Assembly (NCBI RefSeq): GCF_014750685.1
Contig: NZ_JAAXGE010000001.1
Location: 434,001 to 498,000, forward strand
Direction: 5' to 3'
Source of the DNA: Bacteroides sp. GM023
Lineage (GTDB): Bacteria > Bacteroidota > Bacteroidia > Bacteroidales > Bacteroidaceae
Length of the DNA stretch: 64,000 nt
Shown: piece by piece, positions 51,093 to 60,915 of the stretch
Position numbering within the stretch: the first letter of the stretch is position 1
Layout of the letters: each line of letters begins with the position of its first letter
Notes under the pieces: model-generated
Told to the model about the DNA's origin: nothing
What the model saw: the letters and a program-made list of their open reading frames with translations, nothing else
Database searches by the model: none
Translations under genes and position numbers: made by a program

Positions 51093-51225
51093 AGGTTTTC
51101 AGTATAATATTTGCCATTCTTATAGGATATTTTGAATACGACCGTAGGATGCATCTATTTCGTTTAGTCGGTTCTTTTCTTATTGAGCCTTGCAGCTTTT
51201 AGTTTAAGCTCTGATGATAGTTCCG

Positions 51226-51329
51226 TTTCCATTATAGGAAACGCTAGTTTCGATACCGGGAAACGCCAGTGTCCCCGTTAGGAAACGCACGTTTCCTAAG
51301 TGAGAAACTATAGTTTCCTATAATGGAAA
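51226..51329. repeat. Nested cruciform-like palindromes of GGAAAC
   Basis: A perfect 17-bp outer inverted repeat (TTTCCATTATAGGAAAC at 51226-51242, complement at 51313-51329) encloses further GGAAAC/GTTTCC pairs, for example GGAAACGCACGTTTCC (51281-51296) and the perfect palindrome GAAACTATAGTTTC (51304-51317). At least seven GGAAAC or GTTTCC copies lie within about 110 bp. Confidence 0.75.
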
Positions 51330-51414
51330 TGGAAGGAAACTATAATAATTTGATTATTAGATATATAGGTAAACAAACTCATTCTTTATTAAAAAAAGCA
51401 TAGGTTATAAATGC

Positions 51415-51517
51415 GGTGATAGGTGATAGATGCAGGTGATAGGTTACGACAACCTATCACCGCTCTGAAAGTACGATGAATAAAAGGTTTCAGAGCTACT
51501 GGTGATAGGTGATAGAG
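51415..51517. repeat. GGTGATAGGTGATAG direct repeats with two hairpins
   Basis: GGTGATAGGT units occur at 51415, 51435 and 51501. GGTGATAGGTT (51435-51445) pairs with 51451-51461, and GCTCTGAAA (51462-51470) with 51488-51496. The block ends near the stop of the AlbA_2 gene and probably includes its terminator. Confidence 0.65.
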
Positions 51518-51532
51518 AAAAGTGAAAAATGT

Positions 51533-54500
51533 CTATGTAGTAAGATTGAGTTTTCTCAATAATTCACGTTCGGTGGCAATCGTTTCCGCACGGACGGCTG
51601 TACCTTGATATTGAGTCTTATCACAAATCAGTTTCCTTAACTTTTCAGCTTCCGGTTGTGGGATCACTTCCCAGCGGGTCACTTCTCCGAAGTCATATGT
51701 GAAAAGCGGAGTACCTTTTAATGTCAAGTCTACATTCTGCTTTATCTTACTCATAGTGAATAGTTTGAGGTAATCAGTTCCCTGTTTATTGGTGCAACAC
51801 AAAATATAGGGTTCTCCGTTTTCGATGGTTGCAAACGTCAGGCGTGCATCTTTATATACACCGTTTTTATAAGCATATCTTCTTTTTTTCTTCAATAACA
51901 TTTTTAGCGGGATACGATTGACGTAAGCATTATCGTAGCAAAGCAGCAGATTACCCTCGACTTCATGTTCTCCGATTGCCAGGGTAAGCAGGGAGAAATC
52001 GCTATATACCATTTCATCCGATAGCATATACCCTCCGTTTTCCAATAGAACCAGGTAGGCGTAGATATCTTTTCCTTCTTCCAACTCGTTTTCTGTCAGC
52101 GGATTGGGACGTAAGGATGAAGTTGGTATCTCGTTTTTCTTTCTTGACGTTTTCTTCTCTTGTGGCTTCTCTTGTTCCTTCTCAGGCTCATTTTTTAGTG
52201 ACGCTTTTTTCCGTTGTTGCTGCTTCAACAGAGCATTTCCGTCTAGCAGTATAGTCGAGTTTCCCTGACGCTGCCACACTGCACCGTTCAGTTCGATTAA
52301 TTTGCCATAACACGGAACCGTCACGTGGCAAATCTCCCGTTCGCCATATTTGGGGAAGGCAATGTGGATGAGGCTATTGACATCTTTTCCCATGGTAGAA
52401 ATAATACGTTGCCGTATGAACCGTTCATAGGCATCGGAATCGCATGCCATGTAAGAGAAATCATTCTTCAGTCCGGTTACATTACCATTGTCAGCCACCC
52501 CGATATATAGAGTACCTCCATCTGCATTCAGAAATCCTGCCAAGGTGCGTAAAATCACTTCGGATTGTTGCTTCATGTCGGGAGTAGTACGATTGGCCGG
52601 ATATACTATCGAAGATTTGAATTCTATTTCTCCGCTTTCACGTCCCAGGTTTACGACTTCTTCCTCTTCTGTCTTATCTTCTTTTTTCTCTATTCGGAAA
52701 GGTACAATAAATTCGGGTGCGCCGATGCGTTTTAGCAATTCATTGCGGACAGATAATAATTCGTCTGGTTCGAGGGTGTGATACAGTAAACCATTGGCAA
52801 GTACCAGGCGGATAATATGTTCCTTATTTTGATTTTTCGTAGTGGCAATGCCTACTGCCAGATGGGGATCGAACGTATGGCTGCAATACTGTTTGAGAAT
52901 TTCTATGCGTTCTCTTAAAGATGATAATGATGGAAAACGCGACACGGCTTCGTCGTCTATTCGCAATGTATCAGTCCAATGCGCTTGATCAATGTGTGTG
53001 GCAAAATTATAAATATTCTCTTCATAATTCATCAGAAGCGATATATACTCCTTATAAGTTTCATCACCCGTGAAACAACTAGTCAGAAGGGCACTTCCGA
53101 GAGTATTATATCGGTCGGTCACCGAAATGCCGGATGTGGATGAAATAATCAGCAATTCGGATAGTTCACGCAAAAATGGCAACGTTAGTTGCTTTTCTGT
53201 TTTGGTGCTCTCTCCGTCGGGCATCAATGCCAAGTCATCTTCTTCATCTTCCTCGTCGTCAGGATGGCAATAGTTGATATATTCGCTGATTAATCCTGCC
53301 AATGCGCGTTCTTCGTCTATCGGCACATCGGCAAGTTCCACGATAGAGGCGTTGATATATCCTTTTTCATTGATATTGGTCACTTCCAATAGGGCGGTTT
53401 CGCCTACTTCGGGATATGGTGTCACGGCAGGAGTGAATAAACTATATCCTTTTTCGCATACCCATATACATGAGCCTTTCGATATCTTGTTCAATTTGGC
53501 ATACACTCTGGTTCCCGGTCTTGTCGTGGATGCCACCATGTCAAACAGTTCCTGAAATATGCTGAAGGACATCTTGCCGTGTTCATCAACATTGACAACA
53601 GTCGCGTCGAACGTATCTCCTTCGTAAAATATGTCGTCGAACTTGTTGATGTGGTAACGGCAAACTTCACTGACGATTATTACTCCTTTACCTTCATAAT
53701 AAGGGTCAATGATTTCGGCAAACAGCATCAGGGGGAAACGGGGCTTGAGAGGAGATAGTTTGATAGTAACCTGTGTACCGGCTGTTGGAAGGCTTTTGGT
53801 GATTATTTCTTTTTGCTTTTCCTTCGCTTTCTTTCGGAATGTTCCTGCCAGTTCTTCCCATATTCTTTTTAACGGTGCGATATTGCCTTTTTCAGCCGCT
53901 TTTGGTTTCTGTTCTTTTTCGCCCATTACCCGTATGCGTCCGTCTAGTAGCGAAAAGAGTTCTACGGGCTTCTGGTAATCCATTAATTTATTAAATGAAC
54001 TTCCTACATAGATGGTAAATAGGTTGTTCTGCAACAAGATACGTCCGTTCGGAGTTGTTAGTTGAGCCACTGCCTGCTGCTCGTTGCCCGTATCGTCACT
54101 TATGAAAACACGTAATTTGGTGACAAAGTAAGTGGTCTTGAACTGTAGTACATCATTCCAGCCAAACTCCAGTTTATTGATGTTTCTGTCTGTAGCCAAT
54201 TCGTTGAAAGCCTTGTCGATAAGGGTGCAGGATGGTAGCTCGGGACTTGCCAGGCAGCAGTATCTGTAAAGCATGGCTTTGTAAACGGCAAATTGTGTAT
54301 TCTCCCTGTCCTTGCATAGCAGCAGATACAGGGCGAGAAGTTGGATTTTACGGTCATAACCGTTTTCATTCCAGTCTTTTTTGTCTATATGTTTGCGTAT
54401 CAGTGCGATGACGGACAATAGTGGATATTCGTCCGTGGCGGTTGTATCAGTGGACAGGTAATAACAAAATTCCGCCAAAGTGGTGAGATTTTTGTCCCAC

Positions 54501-55468
54501 AATGTATTATCAATCCTGAACAAAGCGGTTACTAATGCGATTTTTCTCGACCTGTCCAGAAGATAGCCGGAAATGCGCATTTTGGCGAATGTTTTCTCAA
54601 GGAAGGTGTCGGCTTCGTTATTTTCTATCAGTTCGACAGCCTTTATCAAAGCTTCACCCCGAAGCAACTCATGTTCGCCTTTAGTGCGTAATGAGCTGAC
54701 TGTATCCGGTGAATAAAAGGTAAGAAACAGGGAGTCTTCGAGCATCCATTCTATGATAGCCCGTTGATATCGTACCAATGTACATAGTTTTTCCAACTCA
54801 TTTACGTCAATGATTTCTTCCATCTTCGATTGCAAAATGAAGAGGTATGAAAATATCCATGCTCCGATATGGCTTTCATATTCTTCCAGCATTTGTACCA
54901 ACTTCTTGCTTTTCACTGGCTCTTGCTTCAAGGAGACCAATGTCAGGCATTCCAAGGGTGGTTCTAATTTTAGATTGTGCATCAACTGTTGAAAGGTCAG
55001 GAAATTGGTTTCTTGTTCAGTCTCCCGGTCATTTAGTTCGACCGTGAGAAGTCCTTCCGAATCAATATGTTTCAGTACGCAATTGACTGTGCGGCCGGCA
55101 AGGAGTGCATTATTGCTACCTGCTGTGATGATGGCTTGCAATCCGTTGCTGTCATATCCATAATAACTGTTTCTATGGACAGTGGGGGAATTTTGTTTTT
55201 TACCTACAATGAAAGGGTAGGTGTCGCCTATGGTATACAACTGTTTCGCAATATCCGGTTTGTATTGTACAAAGAGCGGTGAGCCATCGGCATCAAAGTT
55301 GTATACCGTGCATTTTATTGTTTCGGGATTTGGTTGACTGTATTGAAACGGAAGCATTCTTACCCGGAATTTCATCTGATTGTCTTCTACTAGATAATAT
55401 TGGGAATCGTTGACTGTCAATGTTCCGGTGACTTTTAAATAATAAGTCATATTCTTTTCGTATTCCAT
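51533..55468 (-). CDS. Large multidomain protein with S1/OB-like segments and an AlbA_2 (Schlafen-type) domain
   Basis: A 1311-residue cytoplasmic protein without signal peptide. Residues ~560-760 have two OB/S1-like segments (GTQVTIKLSPLKPRFPLM; FYEGDTFDATVVNVDEHGKM; GTRVYAKLNKISKGSCIWV). Residues ~940-1070 are an AlbA_2 domain (GRESGEIEFKSSIVYPANR then ILRTLAGFLNADGGTLYIGV and NGNVTGL). A basic linker (~1110-1145, KKTSRKKNEI) precedes a C-terminal domain. AlbA_2 occurs in bacterial regulators and in the RNA-cleaving eukaryotic Schlafens. The N-terminal ~500 residues are unrecognised. Neither catalytic nor partner genes are certain. An RNA-binding or RNA-processing role, possibly in defence, is inference. 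Confidence 0.7.
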   Translation of the reverse strand: MEYEKNMTYYLKVTGTLTVNDSQYYLVEDNQMKFRVRMLPFQYSQPNPETIKCTVYNFDADGSPLFVQYKPDIAKQLYTIGDTYPFIVGKKQNSPTVHRNSYYGYDSNGLQAIITAGSNNALLAGRTVNCVLKHIDSEGLLTVELNDRETEQETNFLTFQQLMHNLKLEPPLECLTLVSLKQEPVKSKKLVQMLEEYESHIGAWIFSYLFILQSKMEEIIDVNELEKLCTLVRYQRAIIEWMLEDSLFLTFYSPDTVSSLRTKGEHELLRGEALIKAVELIENNEADTFLEKTFAKMRISGYLLDRSRKIALVTALFRIDNTLWDKNLTTLAEFCYYLSTDTTATDEYPLLSVIALIRKHIDKKDWNENGYDRKIQLLALYLLLCKDRENTQFAVYKAMLYRYCCLASPELPSCTLIDKAFNELATDRNINKLEFGWNDVLQFKTTYFVTKLRVFISDDTGNEQQAVAQLTTPNGRILLQNNLFTIYVGSSFNKLMDYQKPVELFSLLDGRIRVMGEKEQKPKAAEKGNIAPLKRIWEELAGTFRKKAKEKQKEIITKSLPTAGTQVTIKLSPLKPRFPLMLFAEIIDPYYEGKGVIIVSEVCRYHINKFDDIFYEGDTFDATVVNVDEHGKMSFSIFQELFDMVASTTRPGTRVYAKLNKISKGSCIWVCEKGYSLFTPAVTPYPEVGETALLEVTNINEKGYINASIVELADVPIDEERALAGLISEYINYCHPDDEEDEEDDLALMPDGESTKTEKQLTLPFLRELSELLIISSTSGISVTDRYNTLGSALLTSCFTGDETYKEYISLLMNYEENIYNFATHIDQAHWTDTLRIDDEAVSRFPSLSSLRERIEILKQYCSHTFDPHLAVGIATTKNQNKEHIIRLVLANGLLYHTLEPDELLSVRNELLKRIGAPEFIVPFRIEKKEDKTEEEEVVNLGRESGEIEFKSSIVYPANRTTPDMKQQSEVILRTLAGFLNADGGTLYIGVADNGNVTGLKNDFSYMACDSDAYERFIRQRIISTMGKDVNSLIHIAFPKYGEREICHVTVPCYGKLIELNGAVWQRQGNSTILLDGNALLKQQQRKKASLKNEPEKEQEKPQEKKTSRKKNEIPTSSLRPNPLTENELEEGKDIYAYLVLLENGGYMLSDEMVYSDFSLLTLAIGEHEVEGNLLLCYDNAYVNRIPLKMLLKKKRRYAYKNGVYKDARLTFATIENGEPYILCCTNKQGTDYLKLFTMSKIKQNVDLTLKGTPLFTYDFGEVTRWEVIPQPEAEKLRKLICDKTQYQGTAVRAETIATERELLRKLNLTT

Positions 55469-55565
55469 ATATATAAGAATGTTTGTGCGATAAATTGTTC
55501 TTGAAGGGCAAAAGTAATGTAATTAAATAAGAAATCCTATCTGATGAATAAAAAGTTTTTTAGTT

Positions 55566-56006
55566 TTATGATTTAATCAATAGCTTCAAGCGACTCCATA
55601 ATCTTCCTATCCTGTTGGTATTGCAAGGTCTTTCATATTGTGCAAATATCTTTTTGCAATCCTGTATCCGGGCATTTTGCCTTTTCATCGTTGCCTGTAT
55701 CTCATCTATTTGGGCAATTTTTTCTCTTTGTAGCACAAGCTCTTTGTCCTGGGAACCAATGATTTTGACGTAGGTGTCACACATTCTGGTTTTCTCCATA
55801 CATAGTTCTTCCAGTGTGTCGATGTATTCTGCTGTAATTCCTCTTTTACACTTGGCTAGGAATCCTTCAAAACATTCTTCGTCAATAGCAGGAATATTTC
55901 CTTCATGCGATATAGGAAATCTGTTCATTTCTGCCCAAAGCCATATGACTTCTTTATTATATCCGTATTTTACTGCTGCTTCGTTTATGCTAATCCATTT
56001 TGACAT
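55566..56006 (-). CDS. Small HTH plus coiled-coil protein
   Basis: A 146-residue protein. Residues ~1-50 (MSKWISINEAAVKYGYNKEV and IWLWAEMNRFPISHEGNIPAID) resemble a HTH_17/excisionase-like domain, which binds DNA. Residues ~60-120 form a coiled coil (LEELCMEKTRMCDTY, REKIAQIDEIQATMKRQN), and the tail is basic (RIGRLWSRLKLLIKS). The open frame extends further upstream, but that part lacks resemblance and has no start signal, so the ATG at 56006 is chosen. It lies 97 bases upstream of the AlbA_2 gene on the same strand and may control it. Confidence 0.65.
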   Translation of the reverse strand: MSKWISINEAAVKYGYNKEVIWLWAEMNRFPISHEGNIPAIDEECFEGFLAKCKRGITAEYIDTLEELCMEKTRMCDTYVKIIGSQDKELVLQREKIAQIDEIQATMKRQNARIQDCKKIFAQYERPCNTNRIGRLWSRLKLLIKS

Positions 56007-56588
56007 AATGCTTCTTTTTAAGTGTTTCACAAATAGTGAGTGATATATATTTTGTTTATGTGCGGCACAACAGAACATCCAACCTTTTGTAGTTCGGACG
56101 GCGGGCGTATGATTTAAGGTTATTATGGGGATTTTGATAACCGGCCGAATACAAAAAAGGTATGGATGCTGTTGAATACCACCATCTCCAACCAAGGTTC
56201 TAACAAAACCCGCCAGCAAGATGATGATAACAACAGACATCCACACCAATCGTTTATATATAACACATCTCTTACGGATATGTTGATATACAGCCGTTCA
56301 GGTGGAGTGTCTGTCGATCATCTCTCCGCTGATGAAAATTTGTTAGATTTTGGTTGAGAGAGATAATACGTACTTACTCCATTAATAAATGAAATACCGC
56401 TTTCCATTTATTCCATCGCGCCGATGGTTGGAAAACGTGTGACAAAGATATATGTTTTTTTTGAAATGTAGTGGTAATATGGGAATAAATGCAAGAAGTT
56501 TTGTATATGCGGCAGCTTTGCTATTATCACTATGATTTTCTTATCACAGAATATTCCTGTCATTTAGATTCTCAAAATAAATCAGATG
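56007..56588. other. 582-bp gap, no supported gene
   Basis: Open frames on both strands lack family resemblance. The minus frame upstream of the HTH gene contains a hydrophobic stretch (VVIIILLAGFVRTLVGDGG) that might be a decayed membrane protein. It is GC-richer near 56050-56230 than its flanks, which fits a remnant of foreign or lost coding DNA. Confidence 0.4.
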
Positions 56589-58628
56589 CTATTTTTTGAT
56601 AGCGAAAGGCTTGGCAGCTACGAACTGTCCCTCTTTTGCATGAATAATATATGTTCCTGGTTCTGATATAACTATTGGATTCTGACCTTCTATCAGTATA
56701 TCAGTAGGATGATAAACACTTACATAGCACAAATCTTTGATAATCACTGCTTGCGCTTCCTTATCATTGCGTATCACATGGATAGGCTTACTGTCGAAGT
56801 CGTGGACTTTCTGTTGTGTGGTAGCCGGAAGTGTCAGATAAATATAGGATGCGGGCACATCTTTACGATGCTTCAAATAAATAGAGAACAGGTTGCTTTT
56901 CAGTATTTCGGGTTTGTACATTCCCATAAAATCTTTCCATTGTCCTTCTTTGTGCTCGGTGATAGTTATGCAGGTGTCTGCCTGTAATATAATATACCCC
57001 GTGTTATCATGGAAGAACCGTTTATTATCTTCCGACCATACTTTGCCTTTACTGAACCGTTGGTCGATGGATGTAGTTATGGTAGCTGTACTGTCGGCAT
57101 GAATGTCACTTCCCATGCATAGTACATAATCATCAGTAAATATCCATGCTTTGTTCGCTTCCAGTTTATTGCGTTTCAGTTGCATGGCTGTGATTCCTGT
57201 ATTTTTATAAGTAACTCCGCCAACGCAGGAACTATGATTTCGTGAGTTTGCTCTATTCGGATTGGGGATGGGAGTATTACTTTCGTAAGTGGTAATTCCG
57301 GGGATTTTTCTCCAGTCCCAAAAAGGAAAGATGTTATGGTATTCATCGCCGCGTACATAAGTATATAGTGCGCCGTCAGCCATATAATATCCTTTCAGAT
57401 TATCTTCATTCACCAGTTCTGTGCCGATAACTCTGTTCGAAGCCATACGTACGGAAGCCATCCATTTGGGAGTACGGTGGATCGTATAATCCGATTCCCA
57501 AAAATGTTTGTTTCCCGTGAATGTGTTAGGAGTTTGCGAAGCGATAGAGTTACGGCGAATCATTTCTTTTATCTTGTCGGCAACTTCCGGTTCGCTGCTT
57601 TTCATTAACGAATATGCGGCAAAGAGCAAACTGAAACCTTTGTCAACATCTGCATTACGGAATAATTGCCGGTTGAGTCCGTTTACATCCAGGTATCCTT
57701 GCCATATAATCCATTGATATCCTTCGAGTAGGAGAGAGGTGAGAATACTTTGCTGCTCTTTGGAAAAAACAAGGGAAGTTCCTGCGAATAACTCCGAATA
57801 GAAACTCATATTGCAGAGAAAAGACATACCGTAATTGCCGAACTGTTGTTGTGCCCCGTGTTGATGAAAACTCCAGTCTGCCTTGATTCCTTCCTTTTGT
57901 CCGAGAGTTATTTCGGAAGTAATGACTTCACGCGCTTTCTTTGTCAATTCCCAGTCGTTTTCTAATAAAGCCCTGATTAGCACATTACCTGCCAGCCAGA
58001 CTTTATTTTGTCCTGTCATGCCAAAAGCCGATTTATTCATCACTTTGATTGCATTCTGTTTCTCCTGTTCGCTCATTTCATTTTCGAATAATAAGAATGC
58101 AGGGCCGAGTGTACGTGGAATACCGATTTGGTTGTACCACCAGTTTTTGCACACCAATCCTTGGCTGAACCAAAAGTTCATAGCCTGATGAATGGTATTA
58201 GTCAGTCGGGAGATTTCGGACGGTTTGAGTGCTTGTCGCTTCTGATAGTAATATTTAGTAAGTTTCAGAATCCGTTCCGTATGTTTCTTCGGTTCCCATC
58301 CTGAACGTTTGGTATCTGCGTAGTTGATATCTTCCCATGAACCATCTGTACGGATCGTGCTTACCAGTTGCTCGATTTCTTTGGGAGAAATAGGATACAG
58401 TTGTTGCAGTTCAATCACATTCTGATCGGAGACTTCCTTTTCGGGTGGAATGGTTGATAATCTTTTGAGAAGTACTTCCTTACCTTTATCTTTTCCGACA
58501 GTAACGTCGATATAACTTCTTTTGATTAAACTCACTGAATCATGGATTGCTTCCTGTGCATTGAGTGACGGGTTACTTAGCAAGCAAAGAAGTAATGAAA
58601 GATAAAGGTAATGGATAGTAGTTTTCAT
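56589..58628 (-). CDS. Polysaccharide lyase family 8 enzyme
   Basis: A 679-residue secreted protein (signal peptide to about residue 24, SLNAQ). The N-terminal (alpha/alpha) toroid carries the family pattern CKNWWYNQIGIPRTLG (catalytic Asn, ~160-175) and SFHQHGAQQQFGNYG (catalytic His and Tyr, ~252-266). HRTPKWMASVRMASNRV and KGYYMADGALYTYV (~390-430) lead into the beta-sandwich domains. PL8 enzymes cleave uronic-acid-containing chains such as chondroitin, hyaluronate or xanthan by beta-elimination. The substrate here is not clear. The gene overlaps the ApbE-like gene by four bases and is the last of a six-gene operon. Confidence 0.88.
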   Translation of the reverse strand: MKTTIHYLYLSLLLCLLSNPSLNAQEAIHDSVSLIKRSYIDVTVGKDKGKEVLLKRLSTIPPEKEVSDQNVIELQQLYPISPKEIEQLVSTIRTDGSWEDINYADTKRSGWEPKKHTERILKLTKYYYQKRQALKPSEISRLTNTIHQAMNFWFSQGLVCKNWWYNQIGIPRTLGPAFLLFENEMSEQEKQNAIKVMNKSAFGMTGQNKVWLAGNVLIRALLENDWELTKKAREVITSEITLGQKEGIKADWSFHQHGAQQQFGNYGMSFLCNMSFYSELFAGTSLVFSKEQQSILTSLLLEGYQWIIWQGYLDVNGLNRQLFRNADVDKGFSLLFAAYSLMKSSEPEVADKIKEMIRRNSIASQTPNTFTGNKHFWESDYTIHRTPKWMASVRMASNRVIGTELVNEDNLKGYYMADGALYTYVRGDEYHNIFPFWDWRKIPGITTYESNTPIPNPNRANSRNHSSCVGGVTYKNTGITAMQLKRNKLEANKAWIFTDDYVLCMGSDIHADSTATITTSIDQRFSKGKVWSEDNKRFFHDNTGYIILQADTCITITEHKEGQWKDFMGMYKPEILKSNLFSIYLKHRKDVPASYIYLTLPATTQQKVHDFDSKPIHVIRNDKEAQAVIIKDLCYVSVYHPTDILIEGQNPIVISEPGTYIIHAKEGQFVAAKPFAIKK

Positions 58629-59449
58629 ATTTGAGTATAATTAATTTTGTATTTATTTACTAAAGGAGAAAGAGCGGCCAGTAAAGTTATACGCTGTTTG
58701 CCGTTAGCAGCAAATAGGCTGGTAGATATTATTTCTCCGATTGTTCCACTTTCTGTAATTACAGATATTTGTTTAGCCCCTTCCACCAATTTTCCATTTC
58801 GGGGAGAAATAATATGGCGGCGGTCGGGGGAGTCATTCCCCGAAGTAGTCAGACATTCGTTATGAAGAAGAATGTGATTAACTTCCCAACCTGTTCCCAT
58901 CGGATGATTGCCCAAAGCTAATATTGAACTATTCCCCATATTTATTAATGCATCTTCAATCCGGGATTCTTTCAATATCCCTCTGATATTGTCCAAAGCA
59001 TATCCTTTGAGAAAGCCTGACAGATTGATAGTGATGCCATTTTGCAGGAAACGTATGCTGCGGTTTTCAGCAGATAAACAGACGGAATGAATCGTATTCG
59101 GATTATACTGTTCCGAATGAACAGTAACGTCGAAATACCCCAACGTTTTACGATTATATTCCAGGCAGCAGTCAATCATTGCATAAAGTTCTTCGCTGAG
59201 GATAACCGGAGATATGGAAGCCGTTCGATTGACAGATGCCAGTTCACTGGCAGGGTCGTAATAATTGGCTACCTTTTCCAATCGTTGCAATTCCTCATGG
59301 ATACGGTCAACCACAAGCATCAATTCTTCTTCCGGTTTCTTACTACACAACATTATATCCACACGTGTATGCATGGATGAGAACCAGGCATAAAGTAATC
59401 CATTACCATTATGCGGTGGTTTATACAAATGTTGAATCGTTGTTTGCAT
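58625..59449 (-). CDS. Divergent ApbE-like (FAD:protein FMN transferase) protein
   Basis: A 274-residue protein resembling ApbE, which attaches FMN to a Thr of flavoproteins. It has INLSGFLKGYALD (~145-157), INMGNSSILALG, LTTSGND and IISPRNGKLVEG. The metal-binding DALAT-type motif expected near the end reads GEIISTSLFA, with Glu in place of Asp and several changes. There is no lipobox. It could be an active variant with altered metal binding, or a binding protein derived from ApbE. It sits between a DUF1080 gene and a PL8 gene and overlaps the latter by four bases (translational coupling). The flavoprotein partner is not evident in the operon. Confidence 0.78.
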   Translation of the reverse strand: MQTTIQHLYKPPHNGNGLLYAWFSSMHTRVDIMLCSKKPEEELMLVVDRIHEELQRLEKVANYYDPASELASVNRTASISPVILSEELYAMIDCCLEYNRKTLGYFDVTVHSEQYNPNTIHSVCLSAENRSIRFLQNGITINLSGFLKGYALDNIRGILKESRIEDALINMGNSSILALGNHPMGTGWEVNHILLHNECLTTSGNDSPDRRHIISPRNGKLVEGAKQISVITESGTIGEIISTSLFAANGKQRITLLAALSPLVNKYKINYTQI

Positions 59450-59509
59450 TTATGGCAAGACAGAAGGGCATGTCCTGTCACGAGACATACCCTTTATTGA
59501 TAATGTAAC

Positions 59510-60859
59510 TTATTTCAGTTCTTTAATCTTCACATTCTTAAACCAAACTTCATCGCCATGATCCTGAAGCAAGATATTACCTTCTTCAGAATTTCCAAAG
59601 TTAGGCCAGTTCTTGTACTTACTGTATGCCACCAAGGCATTCCACATATCATTGTTACGATCATACTCAATCAGTTTAACACCATTCAGCCAATGCTCTA
59701 CATGATTACCCTTTACAATAATAGTAGCTGTATTAAACTCTTTCTTGTTGAACGGTTTGTCTTTAGGAGCAGGAATCAGGTCATATAAAGAGCCTAATTT
59801 TCTGTTACCTTCCACGCCGAGTTTTGCATCCGGATGTTTGTCATCATCAAGTATTTGGAACTCACAGCCGATAGCTGAACCTTCACCCTTATTCAAATCC
59901 GGGTTAACGAAATATTTAACCCCACTATTTGCACCTTCGGTGATTTTGAAATCCACTTTTAGAATAAAGTTCTTGTATTTACGGGTAGTCACAATATCAC
60001 CACCGTTAGCTGATTCGGCACCACCGCTTTTTATTACTTTCAGAATACCATTTTCAATCTTCCAGCCTTTTGCGGGGAAAGTTGAAAGTTTGGCACCTTT
60101 CCAACCTCCAGTAGTTTTACCGTCCCACAATAAAGCCCAACCGTCTTTTGCTTCATTCGGAGAAATTGTATTAGAAATCACGTTTACTTCCGGTGCTGCC
60201 TGAGCTTCCGGAGTCTGATAACGTTCTACATCCGTCGTACAGATACGGATATTCTTCCAGCTTACGGTCTTACCCTCGTCCGCGGCATTGCCGATAGCGT
60301 GCACTTGCAGGGCAATGAAGCCTACAGGAGTCATATCATCCCATATATTAGCACAAGGCACACCATTAATCCAAGTGCGGATAGAATTACCGACAGCCTC
60401 GACACGGGCTTTATTCCATGCATTATTCTTGAAAGCTGTTTTTGCCGACGGATTCAGAGTCAGAGGATAAAGCCAGTTTCTACGTGCTTCATCGTAAATA
60501 CCACCCGACCAAGCCCGCTTGGAAGGATCGATTTCGAATTGATAGCCATGCACGCGTCCTTTTTTATAGTCTTTCTTACTTTCACTACGAAGTTGTACAC
60601 CGGAGTTTAAACCGTCATCTACTTTAAAGTCAAACTCAAGGATAAAGTCCCCATAATTCTTTGCAGTAGCTAGAAATGTATTGGGAGTTCCCATTTTGGA
60701 CACACCGACAATGGCATCGTCTACAATCTTATATTCGGCTTTGCCATTCAGTTTCTTCCACCCTTTCAGGTTCTTGCCATTAAAAAGAGGTTCCCAATTC
60801 TGTGCGACGGCCGAAGCGGCGCAGAATAAAAGTAAAGTCAATACGATATTTTTCTTCAT
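59510..60859 (-). CDS. Double DUF1080 (3-keto-disaccharide hydrolase) protein
   Basis: A 449-residue exported protein (signal peptide to about residue 20, SAVAQ) with two DUF1080 beta-jellyroll domains (~20-210 and ~235-449). Each repeats the same patterns: [14 protein letters not shown] and [20 protein letters not shown] and [14 protein letters not shown] and GCEFQILDD, and a terminal WKNIRI or FKNVKI. DUF1080 enzymes have been shown to cleave glycosides that carry a 3-keto group, made by Gfo/Idh/MocA oxidoreductases. Both partner oxidoreductases are encoded upstream on the same strand. The two domains may act on different substrates or form a larger site. Confidence 0.9.
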   Translation of the reverse strand: MKKNIVLTLLLFCAASAVAQNWEPLFNGKNLKGWKKLNGKAEYKIVDDAIVGVSKMGTPNTFLATAKNYGDFILEFDFKVDDGLNSGVQLRSESKKDYKKGRVHGYQFEIDPSKRAWSGGIYDEARRNWLYPLTLNPSAKTAFKNNAWNKARVEAVGNSIRTWINGVPCANIWDDMTPVGFIALQVHAIGNAADEGKTVSWKNIRICTTDVERYQTPEAQAAPEVNVISNTISPNEAKDGWALLWDGKTTGGWKGAKLSTFPAKGWKIENGILKVIKSGGAESANGGDIVTTRKYKNFILKVDFKITEGANSGVKYFVNPDLNKGEGSAIGCEFQILDDDKHPDAKLGVEGNRKLGSLYDLIPAPKDKPFNKKEFNTATIIVKGNHVEHWLNGVKLIEYDRNNDMWNALVAYSKYKNWPNFGNSEEGNILLQDHGDEVWFKNVKIKELK

Positions 60860-60915
60860 ATATTCATGGTATTATAATAATCAAAAATCTTTCTATCTCC
60901 TGTTTTTATGCTTGT

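Larger units (their letters stand above)
50982..51532. other. 551-bp gap rich in hairpins and repeats
   Basis: No gene is supported. It lies between convergent genes and holds a terminator-like hairpin (51047-51092), a nested palindrome cluster (51226-51329), and two hairpins with GGTGATAGGT repeats (51415-51517). Sequence is strongly AT-rich between these elements. Confidence 0.6.

Noticed and set aside
56166..56357. Open frame of 63 residues on the plus strand
   Set aside because: Low-complexity composition, no start signal and no resemblance to a known family.
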